Below are positions 26,345 through 35,667 of a stretch of 64,000 bases of DNA, piece after piece. Below the pieces are notes generated by a model. It was not told the DNA's origin. It did no database searches and saw nothing but the letters and a program-made list of their open reading frames with translations. Numbering within the stretch: the first letter of the stretch is position 1; every line of letters starts with the position of its first letter. The stretch spans positions 1 to 64,000 of the forward strand of contig JBCDLC010000003.1 of the NCBI GenBank assembly GCA_038745855.1, read 5' to 3'. The translations under genes and the position numbers were made by a program. The DNA comes from UBA5336 sp038745855 (lineage in GTDB: Bacteria > Pseudomonadota > Alphaproteobacteria > Caulobacterales > Hyphomonadaceae).

Positions 26345-28054
26345 CTATTCGGCAGGCACCTCGCGGACGGGTCTCAGCCCACCTTCCACCGGGTCCTTCA
26401 TGAGAACGCTCTCACCATCCATCCGGTTCGGACGCACCTGACCAAGCAGTTCCACAATCGTCGGCGCCACATCGAAAGAGGACTTCACGCCGAAATCACC
26501 GGTCTCGATGCCCTCGCCCATGATGTAAAGCGCGCCTAGGCCGCCCGAATGTCCACCCACACGGCGCACCGGCGCCGGTCCGATATCCCCATATTTCGGG
26601 TGCCGGAAGCCCACGGGCGACTCGTTCCAGAGAATCTTGATATCGGCCTGGGTGCCGTCGAGTGCCAGCGGATCATCGACACCGGGGGTTTCCATCTCGC
26701 GGATGACCGGCTCGCCGGTCCGTGTGTCGACACATTCCATGAGCACGGTTTTGATCCGCTCAAGGACGGTGTGGTAATCGGCGAGCTTCACGTTGCCATG
26801 CTTTTCCCGGCCTTCCAGGTTGATCCGGACCCGGCCATCGAAATAGGCGGGCACGCCGAACGCCTGCATCTGCGGCCAGTAGGGCGCGTACTGGGCCGAC
26901 GGCATCCACGACACTGAATAGGATTTGTGCTGCAGGCCTTCGCCCTTCATCACGTCCTTGTCGTAGAGGAAGTCGCCGGCACCCTCGCCGAACACCTTGG
27001 TCAGGGCCTTGAACGCCACCGCCCGCGCCTTGCCGGCCGCCCGCTCGGGCAGCGCTTCGAACATGCCCTTGGGCGGATGGACCATGGCGCCGATCACGGC
27101 ACCGTTCCAATCCTCTCCATCCTTGAGCACAGGAACCACATCGGCCTTCCAGTCCTCGCGTGACTTGAACAGGGAGTCCTCGAACTCCATCCGGTACATC
27201 AGCTCCGGCAAGAGCAGCATGGTCGGCACATCGGTATCGTTGAAGCCCATGCCATGCATGGTGAACGCGACGAACGTGCAGTCGGGGAACTTGTCCATGA
27301 ACCGGGAGATCTGCTTGTCGAGTTCCACATAGGACGCGATCAGCCCCTCGCGGGCGACAGCCGCGCTCGGGTGATCGGCCAGCATGTGATCGTCGATGAT
27401 CCCGTGGCACAGCAGCTCGATCGCATCATGCGGCTCACCGAACCCGAGGACAGCCACGTCCCAGTCGGTGCAGCGCTCAGCGAAGAACCACTCGGCGATA
27501 TCGGCCCGGTGCTTGGTCCCTTCGATGAGCAACTCGCCCATCTTCCGGGTCTGGTCGACACTCGGATAGACCATCGTATTGAGCTCGGCGACCGACGGGG
27601 GCGGACCGAACTTCGCGATGATCTCAGCCATCAGCGATTCAGGAACAGAAGTTGGATGACATCCCGTGTCGTGCCCAGACCAACCAACGACACCAACGGC
27701 GTTTGTCTGGGAGTCGATGTCCCAGTAGGGCGGGTCGAACAGGGCGCATTTCACGTCGAGATCGGCCAGGAAAGGCGGCTCGGCGACGTTCAACTGACGG
27801 GCTTCGAATTCTTCAGGGTCCCAAGTGATCACCGACCACCGGCCGGTGGACTCCGGCTTCAGACCAGCGGAGAAATGCTCCCACGTCAGCCCCGTGTACC
27901 GGGACTTGCCATCCGGCCCATGCTCCAGCTCGAACCGCGCGCTCTGCTCTTTCAGGCGTTTCAGCCCCGGCAGCTTGCCCTCCGCGATCAATTTGTCCCC
28001 AAGCGGTGCGTGGAACGCGTCCAGGCACATCACCATCACCCTGTTCTCAGACAT
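26345..28054 (-). CDS. Alkaline phosphatase superfamily protein (phosphodiesterase-like)
   Basis: A 569-residue protein of the type I phosphodiesterase/nucleotide pyrophosphatase branch of the alkaline phosphatase superfamily. The metal-binding start VMCLDAFHAPLG, the GLTWEHFSAG segment where the nucleophile is expected, FGEPHDAIELL, MHGMGFN and the late GGHSGGLGALYIMG fit the superfamily scheme. The substrate may be a phosphodiester or a phosphoglycan, which cannot be told. No signal peptide is apparent, so it is probably cytoplasmic. A terminator follows. The neighbouring acyltransferase gene on the same strand lies 177 bp upstream and may or may not be co-transcribed. Confidence 0.8.
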   Translation of the reverse strand: MSENRVMVMCLDAFHAPLGDKLIAEGKLPGLKRLKEQSARFELEHGPDGKSRYTGLTWEHFSAGLKPESTGRWSVITWDPEEFEARQLNVAEPPFLADLDVKCALFDPPYWDIDSQTNAVGVVGWSGHDTGCHPTSVPESLMAEIIAKFGPPPSVAELNTMVYPSVDQTRKMGELLIEGTKHRADIAEWFFAERCTDWDVAVLGFGEPHDAIELLCHGIIDDHMLADHPSAAVAREGLIASYVELDKQISRFMDKFPDCTFVAFTMHGMGFNDTDVPTMLLLPELMYRMEFEDSLFKSREDWKADVVPVLKDGEDWNGAVIGAMVHPPKGMFEALPERAAGKARAVAFKALTKVFGEGAGDFLYDKDVMKGEGLQHKSYSVSWMPSAQYAPYWPQMQAFGVPAYFDGRVRINLEGREKHGNVKLADYHTVLERIKTVLMECVDTRTGEPVIREMETPGVDDPLALDGTQADIKILWNESPVGFRHPKYGDIGPAPVRRVGGHSGGLGALYIMGEGIETGDFGVKSSFDVAPTIVELLGQVRPNRMDGESVLMKDPVEGGLRPVREVPAE

Positions 28055-28231
28055 CCGACAAAGCTCCTATCGTCGTACTCGGCAGCGCCCAAGGGCCGAA
28101 CGCTACGTCCTTACTCACCCGTCCGAATTTCTTGCAAACGGTTCGCACTCAGCGTTCTTACAGCATACTCCATGCCAGGCGTATACGGGTTATCCACAAG
28201 CCGCCAAAGGGTCGCGCCCAACACGCTTTGC

Positions 28232-29446
28232 CTAGATGCGCGGCAGATTTGGACCGGCCAGCTCATCGGCCGGGGTCAGCGCTCCGGGCTGCCGCCCCGC
28301 CGGCTCGGCGGTTGGAGTCCGCTCACCGCCATCGGTGCGCCGATCGAAGAACCGGCGACACAGTGCGTTTGCCATGTCCTGCCAAATCGTCTCCGTCCAG
28401 CGCTGGACACCGTAGCTCGACAGCGCGGTTGCAATCACGATCAAGGGCATCACCCATTCGAACCTCGCATAGGGCATCAGCCCGAGCGCCATAGCGCCCT
28501 GGGCCGCGAAATGGATGATCGCGAAATGGAAGATGTAGCCGGTGTAGGTCACCGTCCCGAATTTCTCGATCGTCCGGCCAAGGAAAAATCGCGATACGGG
28601 CGGCTGGAGCGAAAAGATGATCAGGCTATAGAACAGGCATGCCAGAGCGGTGACCTTCAGAATCTCAGACGTGATCCCGAACCCAGCCTGGGCCTCAACG
28701 AATTCCATCACCACCCCAGCCGCCAAGAGCGGCACCGCCAATCCGATAAAATCCCGGCTACGGCTGTGGATCGCGCGATAGGCTTCAATCCCGGCATAGA
28801 AACAGAGGAGGCTGACAAGGAAATTCCGGTACATGAAGTCGCGAACCAGCCATTCGTCGCCGCCATCATAGAGAGCGCCCGTTCCAGCGCCCATGACCAG
28901 CGCCACATTCAAGAGCGCCACCGCCGAGCCGATCAGCCACGGGCTTACCCGGCCGATCATCGCAACCAGAAGCGGGAACAGGAGATAGAAGTAGATCTCA
29001 TTGATGATCGACCAGACACCCGGCACCAACACGTTGAGATAATGCGGGTCCCACCCCCCCGTCAGGGTCAGCAAGCGGACAAAGTCCATCGTATCGAGCC
29101 CGTCGGGATTGAACCGGGCATCGGCCCTGAGTTCGATGCCCGCATAGGCAAAAGCAGAAACGAACAGGAGCGGATACAATCTGAAGATCCGCTTCACATA
29201 GAACACCTTCACGGGCTGGGCCCATTTGGTGAGGTAGGAGCGGTACATCATCGCCATGGTGAAACCGCTCACTGCGAAGAAGAGCTGAACCCCGTACCGG
29301 CCCAGATGGTAAGGATCGAATTGCTGAATTGTCCAAGGCAGAAACGGATAGATCGCGCTCGAGAAGTCTTGGCTCGTGTGGACGACAATGACCCCGAAAA
29401 GCGCCAACCCGCGCAGGAAATCTAACTGTCCCAGTCTGGAGCCCAC
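28232..29446 (-). CDS. Acyltransferase family 3 membrane protein (OafA-like)
   Basis: A 404-residue integral membrane protein with about ten hydrophobic segments. The first, LDFLRGLALFGVIVVHTSQDF, contains the Arg and His pattern of Acyl_transf_3 enzymes that O-acylate surface polysaccharides using acyl-CoA. The C-terminal 45 residues are soluble and Pro/Arg-rich. It marks the left edge of the exopolysaccharide region and is divergent from the GT2 gene at 29680, with a 233-bp shared promoter interval in which no clear operator was seen. Confidence 0.88.
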   Translation of the reverse strand: MGSRLGQLDFLRGLALFGVIVVHTSQDFSSAIYPFLPWTIQQFDPYHLGRYGVQLFFAVSGFTMAMMYRSYLTKWAQPVKVFYVKRIFRLYPLLFVSAFAYAGIELRADARFNPDGLDTMDFVRLLTLTGGWDPHYLNVLVPGVWSIINEIYFYLLFPLLVAMIGRVSPWLIGSAVALLNVALVMGAGTGALYDGGDEWLVRDFMYRNFLVSLLCFYAGIEAYRAIHSRSRDFIGLAVPLLAAGVVMEFVEAQAGFGITSEILKVTALACLFYSLIIFSLQPPVSRFFLGRTIEKFGTVTYTGYIFHFAIIHFAAQGAMALGLMPYARFEWVMPLIVIATALSSYGVQRWTETIWQDMANALCRRFFDRRTDGGERTPTAEPAGRQPGALTPADELAGPNLPRI

Positions 29447-29679
29447 GGCCCTACTCCTACCCTCGAGGCTCTAGTGAGGCCGCCACGACACACACTGTCA
29501 ACAGAGCTAGCTCACAGGGCGAACCGCGGGGAACATCTCGTCCCTGCTTTGAACCTCGGCATCAGCCCTACCGCCCAATCGGTACGCAAAGCGCGTTCCA
29601 GCCCCGCTCTTGCATCGAACCCGTCCGATCGCTATCGCCGACCGTGGCGGAAGCCTGGCTATAGAGGACATGAAGCCCC

Positions 29680-30651
29680 ATGACGACCGCCGTCATCATC
29701 CCCTATTTCCAGCGCGAGGCAGGCATACTGCGCCGCGCGGTGGGGAGTATCGCCGACCAGTCCAACAGCGATTGGCGGATCGTTATCGTCGACGATCAGA
29801 GCCCCTTGCCCGCCCATGCTGAAATGGCGACGCTTCCCATCGCAATCCGTAGCAGAACAAGCATCCTCGAGCAGGAAAACAGCGGTCCGGGCAGTGCGCG
29901 AAACCTGGGACTTGAGGCGCTCCAACCGTCCGACACGGCCGCCGCCTTCCTCGATTCAGACGATGTCTGGGACCAGGGTCACCTCGAGCGGGCCAAAAAC
30001 GCGATTACCGACCATGGTGCAGAAATCTACCTGGCCGCCATCGGAGGCGGTGACGGGTTCGACTATCATGCCGATATGCGTTCCATTCTGGACCAGTGGC
30101 CCCACACGACCCACCAAGCCGACCCACCACTCCACGCGATCGACGGGCTGTGCGAGAAGATGCTCACCGACTGGAGCTTTATGCACCTCTCGTCCCTCGT
30201 GCTCTCGCCGTCCCTTGCGAAAACCGTCCGCTTCGAGCCTGACCTCCGGCTCGCGGCCGAAGACGTGCTCTTTTTCTCTGATGCGACGCGCCTTTCGAAA
30301 CGGACGCTCGTCTCCACCGCGCCCGGCGCTGTCAGGGGCCATGGCGATAATCTCTTTCACGGCGTGGACAACACCGCAGACAAGTTCCTGAAACAGCAAT
30401 TCTGTGTCTGGTCTGCTTTTCACATGCTGAAAGGCCGGACGGCACTTTCCCCAAATGCCGAGCACATCGTCACCCGCCGGCAGAAAAAAGCGCGGTGCCA
30501 AGCCCTCTGGGGACAGATGGCCCGGCGCCGGGCGGGGAAGCCCCTGCAACTTTCGCAACTGGCTGAGTGGACGGTGAAGGATCCAGGTCTAATCACCGCA
30601 GCAGCGGCCCTGGCCCTTGGCCGAAGTCAAAACGACGCCGACCTCGTGTGA
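29680..30651 (+). CDS. Family 2 glycosyltransferase
   Basis: A 323-residue GT-A glycosyltransferase. The N-terminus AVIIPYFQREAGILRRAVGS and IVIVDDQSP form the nucleotide-binding part, and the metal-binding DSDD is at 92-95. It would add a sugar to a lipid-linked exopolysaccharide precursor at the cytoplasmic face. The protein is a clear paralogue of the convergent gene at 30678-31670: both share the IIPYFQR-like start, an MHLSS/MHLSC block, VRF-E-LxLxxEDxxF, and GDNLFHG/GDNLWHG. A TATAGA box and GAGG lie just upstream of the ATG. Confidence 0.9.
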   Translation: MTTAVIIPYFQREAGILRRAVGSIADQSNSDWRIVIVDDQSPLPAHAEMATLPIAIRSRTSILEQENSGPGSARNLGLEALQPSDTAAAFLDSDDVWDQGHLERAKNAITDHGAEIYLAAIGGGDGFDYHADMRSILDQWPHTTHQADPPLHAIDGLCEKMLTDWSFMHLSSLVLSPSLAKTVRFEPDLRLAAEDVLFFSDATRLSKRTLVSTAPGAVRGHGDNLFHGVDNTADKFLKQQFCVWSAFHMLKGRTALSPNAEHIVTRRQKKARCQALWGQMARRRAGKPLQLSQLAEWTVKDPGLITAAAALALGRSQNDADLV

Positions 30652-30677
30652 ACCTGTAGGGCTCCGCTCAGGCAGCT

Positions 30678-31670
30678 TCAGGCCTCTTCCAGAGGGATAA
30701 CATAGCGGGACTGGCGGGGCGCTTGTTTCAGGAGGCGCCCCGAAACCGTCCTCAGAATGGCCGGATCCCGAAGGACCCAGCGGAGCCAGAGGCTGACCGT
30801 CGGCCATTTCCGCCCCTTCAGGCGGTGGACCTGGTTCCAGTAGAATTGCTGACGCCGGCCCTCGATCCGGGCGTCGAGGATCTTCCGCCCGTCGGGCGCC
30901 AGGTCCGGATCCCGCCGCAACGCCTTGTAGAGGGTCATCATCGTGTATTTCTCGAGCGCCAACTTGGCATCGTCGAATGCCATACCGTGCCAGAGATTGT
31001 CGCCGGTCCCCCGAGCCATACCGGGCGCTTCGCTGACAATCGCACTTTCCGCCTTCTGGGCACAGGCCATGAGGAATGCGAAATCCTCTGAGAGATGAAG
31101 GTTTTCCCGAAACCGCACAGATCGGGCGAGATCAGCCGTGATCGCGGTGCAGGAAAGATGCATGTGACGCCACCACGGCCCACACAAAACCTGGCGAAGA
31201 TCGCGCACCCAGTAGGACTGGGGCATGTCAAGCAGGGGTTCGGCCTGGGCCCGGCCCAAAACCTTGGAAGCGGGCGCATAGTCCTCGCTGAAGCCATCGC
31301 CGGTCACCGCCGCCCAAAAGACGTCTATCCCCGGTTTCGACAGCGCCTCGACCGCCCGTGCGAGATGCGCTTCGTCCCAGCAATCGTCGGAGTCGAGAAA
31401 GGCAACGATCCGGGCCCTGTCCGAAACGGCGTCGAGCCCGGCGTTTCTGGCGGAACTCACCCCGCCATTCGATTTCTTCACCACGCGGACACGGGTCCGC
31501 TGGTAGTCGGTCAGATCGGTCAGGTCACTTTCGACCGGGCTTGGCGAGCCGTCATCGACAATGATCAAGCGCCAGTGAGTATAGGTCTGAGCGAAAACCG
31601 AAGCCACCGCTTTAGAGAGAATGCCGGACCGCCTTTGGTAAAAGGGAATGATGATGTCGCAAACGGCCAT
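30678..31670 (-). CDS. Family 2 glycosyltransferase, paralogue of the gene at 29680
   Basis: A 330-residue GT-A glycosyltransferase with CDIIIPFYQRRSGILSKAVAS, LIIVDDGSPSP, SSARNAGLD and the metal-binding DSDD at 93-96. The C-terminal half is basic and probably membrane-associated. The start at 31670 is used because it opens the GT2 fold; the frame is open 38 codons further upstream without family content. It runs convergently to its paralogue at 29680 with 26 bp between their stops, which suggests an inverted duplication followed by divergence. Confidence 0.88.
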   Translation of the reverse strand: MAVCDIIIPFYQRRSGILSKAVASVFAQTYTHWRLIIVDDGSPSPVESDLTDLTDYQRTRVRVVKKSNGGVSSARNAGLDAVSDRARIVAFLDSDDCWDEAHLARAVEALSKPGIDVFWAAVTGDGFSEDYAPASKVLGRAQAEPLLDMPQSYWVRDLRQVLCGPWWRHMHLSCTAITADLARSVRFRENLHLSEDFAFLMACAQKAESAIVSEAPGMARGTGDNLWHGMAFDDAKLALEKYTMMTLYKALRRDPDLAPDGRKILDARIEGRRQQFYWNQVHRLKGRKWPTVSLWLRWVLRDPAILRTVSGRLLKQAPRQSRYVIPLEEA

Positions 31671-31895
31671 TGGGCTCGTCCTTCCGCCACACAATTCCCC
31701 TGCGGGAATGTATTGCCCACCAAGCGAGCAAGACCAAGGCCAAGTCTGCATGCGGCCGTCGTTTTTTAAGGTGTCTACAGACAAGGACTGGTTGGCGCAG
31801 CTTTTGAATTGGGCTTAATGACGGCATGCCCTGGCTGATTTTTGCAGAGGCCAATGGCAGAGCGCCGCAAGGATTGCGAACGCGAGAGGACCTCC

Positions 31896-32927
31896 ATGAA
31901 GGCCATCGATATCATCATCCTGTCCTGGGACCGCACCGATGACACCATCGCCGCGATCCAAAGCGGGTGCGACCAGCAAGACATCAGTCCTCGGGTAAAA
32001 GTGGTCGACCAGGGCACAAAGCCCCACGACCTGGCTCGACTGAAGGCGTTCTGCGACGGACACGACGCCGTCGAAGTCCGCTACAACACCGAGAATTCTG
32101 GCGTTGCAGGCGGGCGAAACCAGGCCAGCGCCATGGGCGATGCAGACTATATTGTCGCCCTCGATAATGATGCCGTCTTCGCAGACCCTACCGTCTGCGC
32201 CCGGGCCGCGGCCTACATGGACGCCCACCCGGAAATCGGCGCCCTGGGCTTCGCCGTTAATGTCCATGACAGCCCTGCCGACAATCCCGTTCCCGACAAG
32301 TCGAGCTGGAGCTATGGCCCCCTCGAGCCTGCAAACTGGACCGCCCGCACTTTCCCAGCGAAACAGTTTTGCGGCGCAGGCCACATGATCCGGCGCTCAG
32401 CGTTCGACGAGGTCGGCGCCTATGACGACACACTCTTCTTCATGCATGAGGAAATCGACCTCTGTGACCGGCTCATGAATGCCGGCTACAAGATCGTCTA
32501 CAACGGTGACTTTGCGGTTCGCCATAAGGTGTCGGCTGAGCACCGGGTCCATTGGAAGGGTCCTCGCTACCGTTTCCACCTGCGCAATCACGTCTATCTC
32601 ATGATGAAGCAGAAGGCCCCGGCGTTTGACGTCTTTTCCGAGTTGATGGTGATGACGGTGGCAGGCTTCAGAGCCGGGTTTGTAAAGGCATCTCTCGGCG
32701 GCTTTTTCGGCGTCCTGAAGCTCTGGCCAGAGGCGCGGCGCCAGGCCCGCACCAATGCGTTCTTGAAGCGCACACCAGACGCGGCGGCCCACATCGCGAG
32801 CTTTGAAGCCCTCCATCGGCAGGAGACCCCACCTCCGCCTTGGCAGAATGCTCCCAAACTCTGGCAGCTTGTCTGCCGGCTGCGCTGGGATACGCTCTGG
32901 GCCAAGGACCTTCGAGGAGAAGCCTGA
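31896..32927 (+). CDS. Family 2 glycosyltransferase (rhamnosyltransferase-like)
   Basis: A 343-residue GT2 enzyme of a different subgroup from its neighbours. It has IDIIILSWDR, NTENSGVAGGRNQA, the DxD motif as DND at 90-92, FCGAGHMIRRSAFDEVG and the catalytic-type HEEIDLCDRL, all seen in WcaA/rhamnosyltransferase-like GT2 proteins. The start at 31896 follows GAGAGGACCTCC. It is followed by the flippase gene on the same strand after 80 bp, consistent with one transcript for chain assembly and export. Confidence 0.9.
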   Translation: MKAIDIIILSWDRTDDTIAAIQSGCDQQDISPRVKVVDQGTKPHDLARLKAFCDGHDAVEVRYNTENSGVAGGRNQASAMGDADYIVALDNDAVFADPTVCARAAAYMDAHPEIGALGFAVNVHDSPADNPVPDKSSWSYGPLEPANWTARTFPAKQFCGAGHMIRRSAFDEVGAYDDTLFFMHEEIDLCDRLMNAGYKIVYNGDFAVRHKVSAEHRVHWKGPRYRFHLRNHVYLMMKQKAPAFDVFSELMVMTVAGFRAGFVKASLGGFFGVLKLWPEARRQARTNAFLKRTPDAAAHIASFEALHRQETPPPPWQNAPKLWQLVCRLRWDTLWAKDLRGEA

Positions 32928-33007
32928 CCGGCAGGCCATGCAACACGCGATCCCTCTCCCCCATGGCCTCGCTCGGCTGGCCATTGCCCTTCCGGAGCCA
33001 TGCTGAC

Positions 33008-34513
33008 ATGGCTCAACTCACGGCCAGTGTAACCAAGGGCGCCACCTGGCTGCTCGCGGGCCGGTTCCTGAGCCAGGCCATCGGCTTTGTGTCGATGATG
33101 TTCGCCGCTCGCTTCCTGACCCCGGAAGACGTGGGCCTCGCCTTCATTGCGATCACCGTGATGACCCTTGTTGGCGCGATCCTGGAATTTCCCACGGCAG
33201 CGGCCTTGATCCATTTCGATGAGCCGTCGCGGGACGATTACGACACGGCCTGGACACTCGGCATCCTGCGAGGGCTCGTGGTGAGCGGCATGCTCATCGC
33301 CCTCGCCTGGCCGATCGCCCAGTTTTATGGCGACGACCGACTGTTCCCATTAATGTTGCTGGTTGCGAGCTATCCGCTCATCCTCGGTTGCCGCAACGCC
33401 TATATGGAAGAGTTCGCGCGCGCGTTGTCGTTCAGTCCCGAAGCGTTCAGTGAAATCGCCGTCAAACTGACCTCGGCCATCACGATCATCGCCGTCGCCT
33501 ATGCCACCCGCAGCTATTGGGCGATCCCGCTCGGCCTGGTGGCGTCCGGCCTCGCGGGTGTTCTCGTCAGTTTCATCCTGAAACCGAAATTCCCGCGCCT
33601 GACCCTTGTCTCCTTCGACCGGATCTTCGGCTACTCGCTCTGGCTCGGCCTCAGCCACATCTTCCGGCACCTCACCTGGCAGGCCGATGGCTTGTTTGTC
33701 GGCACGCTTGGCCAGAAGGCCATGGGTTTCTACGCCTACGGCACCCAGCTCTCGCAACGCGTCTCGACCCTGCTGACCGCCCCGATCAATCGCTCTCTTT
33801 TCTCCGCCTTCAGTTCCATCCAGAAAGACAGCGACCGGCTGAAGCGGGCGTTCCTGCTGTCCATGTCCTTCACCTTCGCGCTGATGCTTCCCCTGGGATT
33901 GGGTATGAGCGTCCTCGCCGAACCGATTGTGCGCGTGATGTTCGGCGAAGTCTGGCTCGAGGCTGCCATCGTGCTCGCCCTGTCAGGACCCGTGATCGGC
34001 TTCAACAACCTCAACATGCCGGCCGCCGCCCTGGCCATGTCCCTCGGTCACACCCGGCTCCTGTTCTGGCGCAATTTCATCACCTTCCTCTTGAGGATCA
34101 CGCCCCTTCTCTGGGCCATGCACTTCTTCGGGCTCGAAGGCATCCTCTGGTCGCGGCTTGGCACCGCCCTGCTCAGCGTCGCCATCAGTTTCTGGATCGT
34201 GCGGAAGATGGTCGACATCTCTCTGCTTGAACAATCCGCCGCGCTGATCCGCAGCCTCGTGTCGGGCGCGATCATGTGCAGCGTCGTATACCTGGTCCGG
34301 GACGGCCTCATCCTGACCCACGGCTCCATTATCCTGCAATTTGCATCGATCTGCCTGGTGTCGGGAATTGGCGCATTCGTTTACTTTTCTGTCCATGGCG
34401 CGCTCTGGCTCGCCCAGGGCCGTCCGCTCGGTCCCGAAACGAAGATCATCGACGCTGCTGACAAGATCGCGGCCAAGTTTGGCCGGAGCGGCAAGCAAAC
34501 GGCCCTGCCCTGA
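33008..34513 (+). CDS. Polysaccharide flippase (Wzx/MOP family)
   Basis: A 501-residue inner-membrane protein with about 12-14 hydrophobic segments. The N-terminus (SVTKGATWLLAGRFLSQAIGFVSMM, ARFLTPEDVGL) is typical of lipopolysaccharide-biosynthesis flippases of the MOP exporter superfamily. It would move the undecaprenyl-linked oligosaccharide to the periplasmic face. The start at 33008 is chosen for this N-terminus; the open frame begins 168 bp earlier, overlapping the upstream glycosyltransferase. No Wzy polymerase is found next to it. Confidence 0.9.
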   Translation: MAQLTASVTKGATWLLAGRFLSQAIGFVSMMFAARFLTPEDVGLAFIAITVMTLVGAILEFPTAAALIHFDEPSRDDYDTAWTLGILRGLVVSGMLIALAWPIAQFYGDDRLFPLMLLVASYPLILGCRNAYMEEFARALSFSPEAFSEIAVKLTSAITIIAVAYATRSYWAIPLGLVASGLAGVLVSFILKPKFPRLTLVSFDRIFGYSLWLGLSHIFRHLTWQADGLFVGTLGQKAMGFYAYGTQLSQRVSTLLTAPINRSLFSAFSSIQKDSDRLKRAFLLSMSFTFALMLPLGLGMSVLAEPIVRVMFGEVWLEAAIVLALSGPVIGFNNLNMPAAALAMSLGHTRLLFWRNFITFLLRITPLLWAMHFFGLEGILWSRLGTALLSVAISFWIVRKMVDISLLEQSAALIRSLVSGAIMCSVVYLVRDGLILTHGSIILQFASICLVSGIGAFVYFSVHGALWLAQGRPLGPETKIIDAADKIAAKFGRSGKQTALP

Positions 34514-34534
34514 CGGGTGAGCAGGCACCCAGGC

Positions 34535-35167
34535 TCAAGCGACAGCAGGCGTCGCCTCGAAGGCTGCCGACAACCACGTTTCAAGGTGCCGGATCGTTGC
34601 GTCGCCATCGAACGGCCAATCATCGCCTCCCCCCAGAAGGTCCTGGTGGAGGCTCATCATCAGCAACGGCGCCAATGCTGCAAGGCTGGCAGCGCGCAGG
34701 GCGGTCTCACCGTTCGGCGCACCCGGCGTGTCGGCAAGCTTCCGGCGCACCGCAGCCAATGCTGGCTCAAGCACATATTTGAGATAGGCCCGCGCCACGT
34801 CCGGGTCGGCGACCCCTTCGATGATGCCAAAGGCGTGGGCGCGGATGAAGCCGCCATGGCGCATACCCGCCTCCGAAATGCGATAGTATTCCTTGATCGC
34901 GTCGGCCGGCGATGCGCTGCCGGTCGCGACCGTCTCCCAGAGCAACCGTCCTCGGCGCCCAATCGTCTCGAGGATTGCGATCACCAACCCCTGTCGATCG
35001 CTGAAATAATGGCGGAGCGTTGGTTCGGATGCGCTGGCGGCCTGTGCAAATTGGCGAAGCGACGGACGCCTCAAATCGGACGTAAGCGCAAATTCCGTCA
35101 GCGTTTCGATGAGAAGGCGCTTCTTTTCGTCAAAGTCGCGATTACGCACTCCTGCCGGCCTAGGCAT
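34535..35167 (-). CDS. TetR-family transcriptional regulator
   Basis: A 210-residue regulator. The DNA-binding helix-turn-helix at about 25-60 reads RPSLRQFAQAASASEPTLRHYFSDRQGLV, a standard TetR signature. The C-terminal ligand domain is not assignable. The start at 35167 has a strong GGAGGAA 7 nt upstream. A small dyad TGACAGGTCA (35188-35197) lies in its promoter region and could be its operator. Position between the flippase and the initiating sugar transferase hints at control of the polysaccharide genes, which is inference only. Confidence 0.87.
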   Translation of the reverse strand: MPRPAGVRNRDFDEKKRLLIETLTEFALTSDLRRPSLRQFAQAASASEPTLRHYFSDRQGLVIAILETIGRRGRLLWETVATGSASPADAIKEYYRISEAGMRHGGFIRAHAFGIIEGVADPDVARAYLKYVLEPALAAVRRKLADTPGAPNGETALRAASLAALAPLLMMSLHQDLLGGGDDWPFDGDATIRHLETWLSAAFEATPAVA

Positions 35168-35197
35168 GGTCAATTCCTCCCGCATTCTGACAGGTCA

Positions 35198-35667
35198 CCG
35201 AACGGTCTGCCGATAACCGAATAGACCTTATGGACATACGCGAAGATATGCGGGAACCGCAACGCCAAGCCTGTTGCTCCCGCCTTGGGGGAGCATACGA
35301 GAACATCGCGCCAGACGTGTAGATTATGCTTATCCTGCGAACAGAGGGGCAACGAACTCACGCGTCCGTGGAAAGCTGTTGCAAAACAGCACGCAATCTT
35401 GAACTCGGCGCCTAATCCTGAGGCGCGCGCGATTGCGATCGTAAAAAAGCTGAAAATTTAATTCTATTTTGTGGAGAAAGATGTCGCAAAAGCGGCACGG
35501 CTGTGACTTAACGATCGAGTAAGGAAGAAGTCCGGCGGTTGAACGAAGTGAGGCCGCATATCCTCGAAGGGGAGCTGGGAACAAAGCCCCCATCCGGGTC
35601 ATCCGGCAATATAAGCCGGGCACTTCCACGGGTGATTGCTACCGAAGGTATGCGTGGGGAGTGTTCG
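35198..35667 (+). promoter_or_regulatory. Long leader region upstream of sugar transferase gene
   Basis: About 470 bp without a supported gene. An AT-rich tract at about 35440-35475 (AAAAAAGCTGAAAATTTAAT and following) is the likeliest promoter location. The 190 bp after it are GC-rich and contain several short self-complementary CCGG and GGTA/TACC words, so a structured 5' leader is possible. No known riboswitch could be assigned. Confidence 0.35.

Noticed and set aside
27254..29425. 723-codon open frame on the plus strand
   Set aside because: It is antisense to the phosphatase-superfamily and acyltransferase genes, rich in Arg/His/Pro without any domain; typical shadow frame.
35541..35650. 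Cyclic-di-GMP (GEMM) riboswitch resemblance upstream of the sugar transferase
   Set aside because: GGGAACAAAGCC resembles the GEMM core word GGGACGCAAAGCC, but it is one base short, the expected GCAAACC is GCATATCC and the tetraloop is not GNRA. The match is too weak to call.
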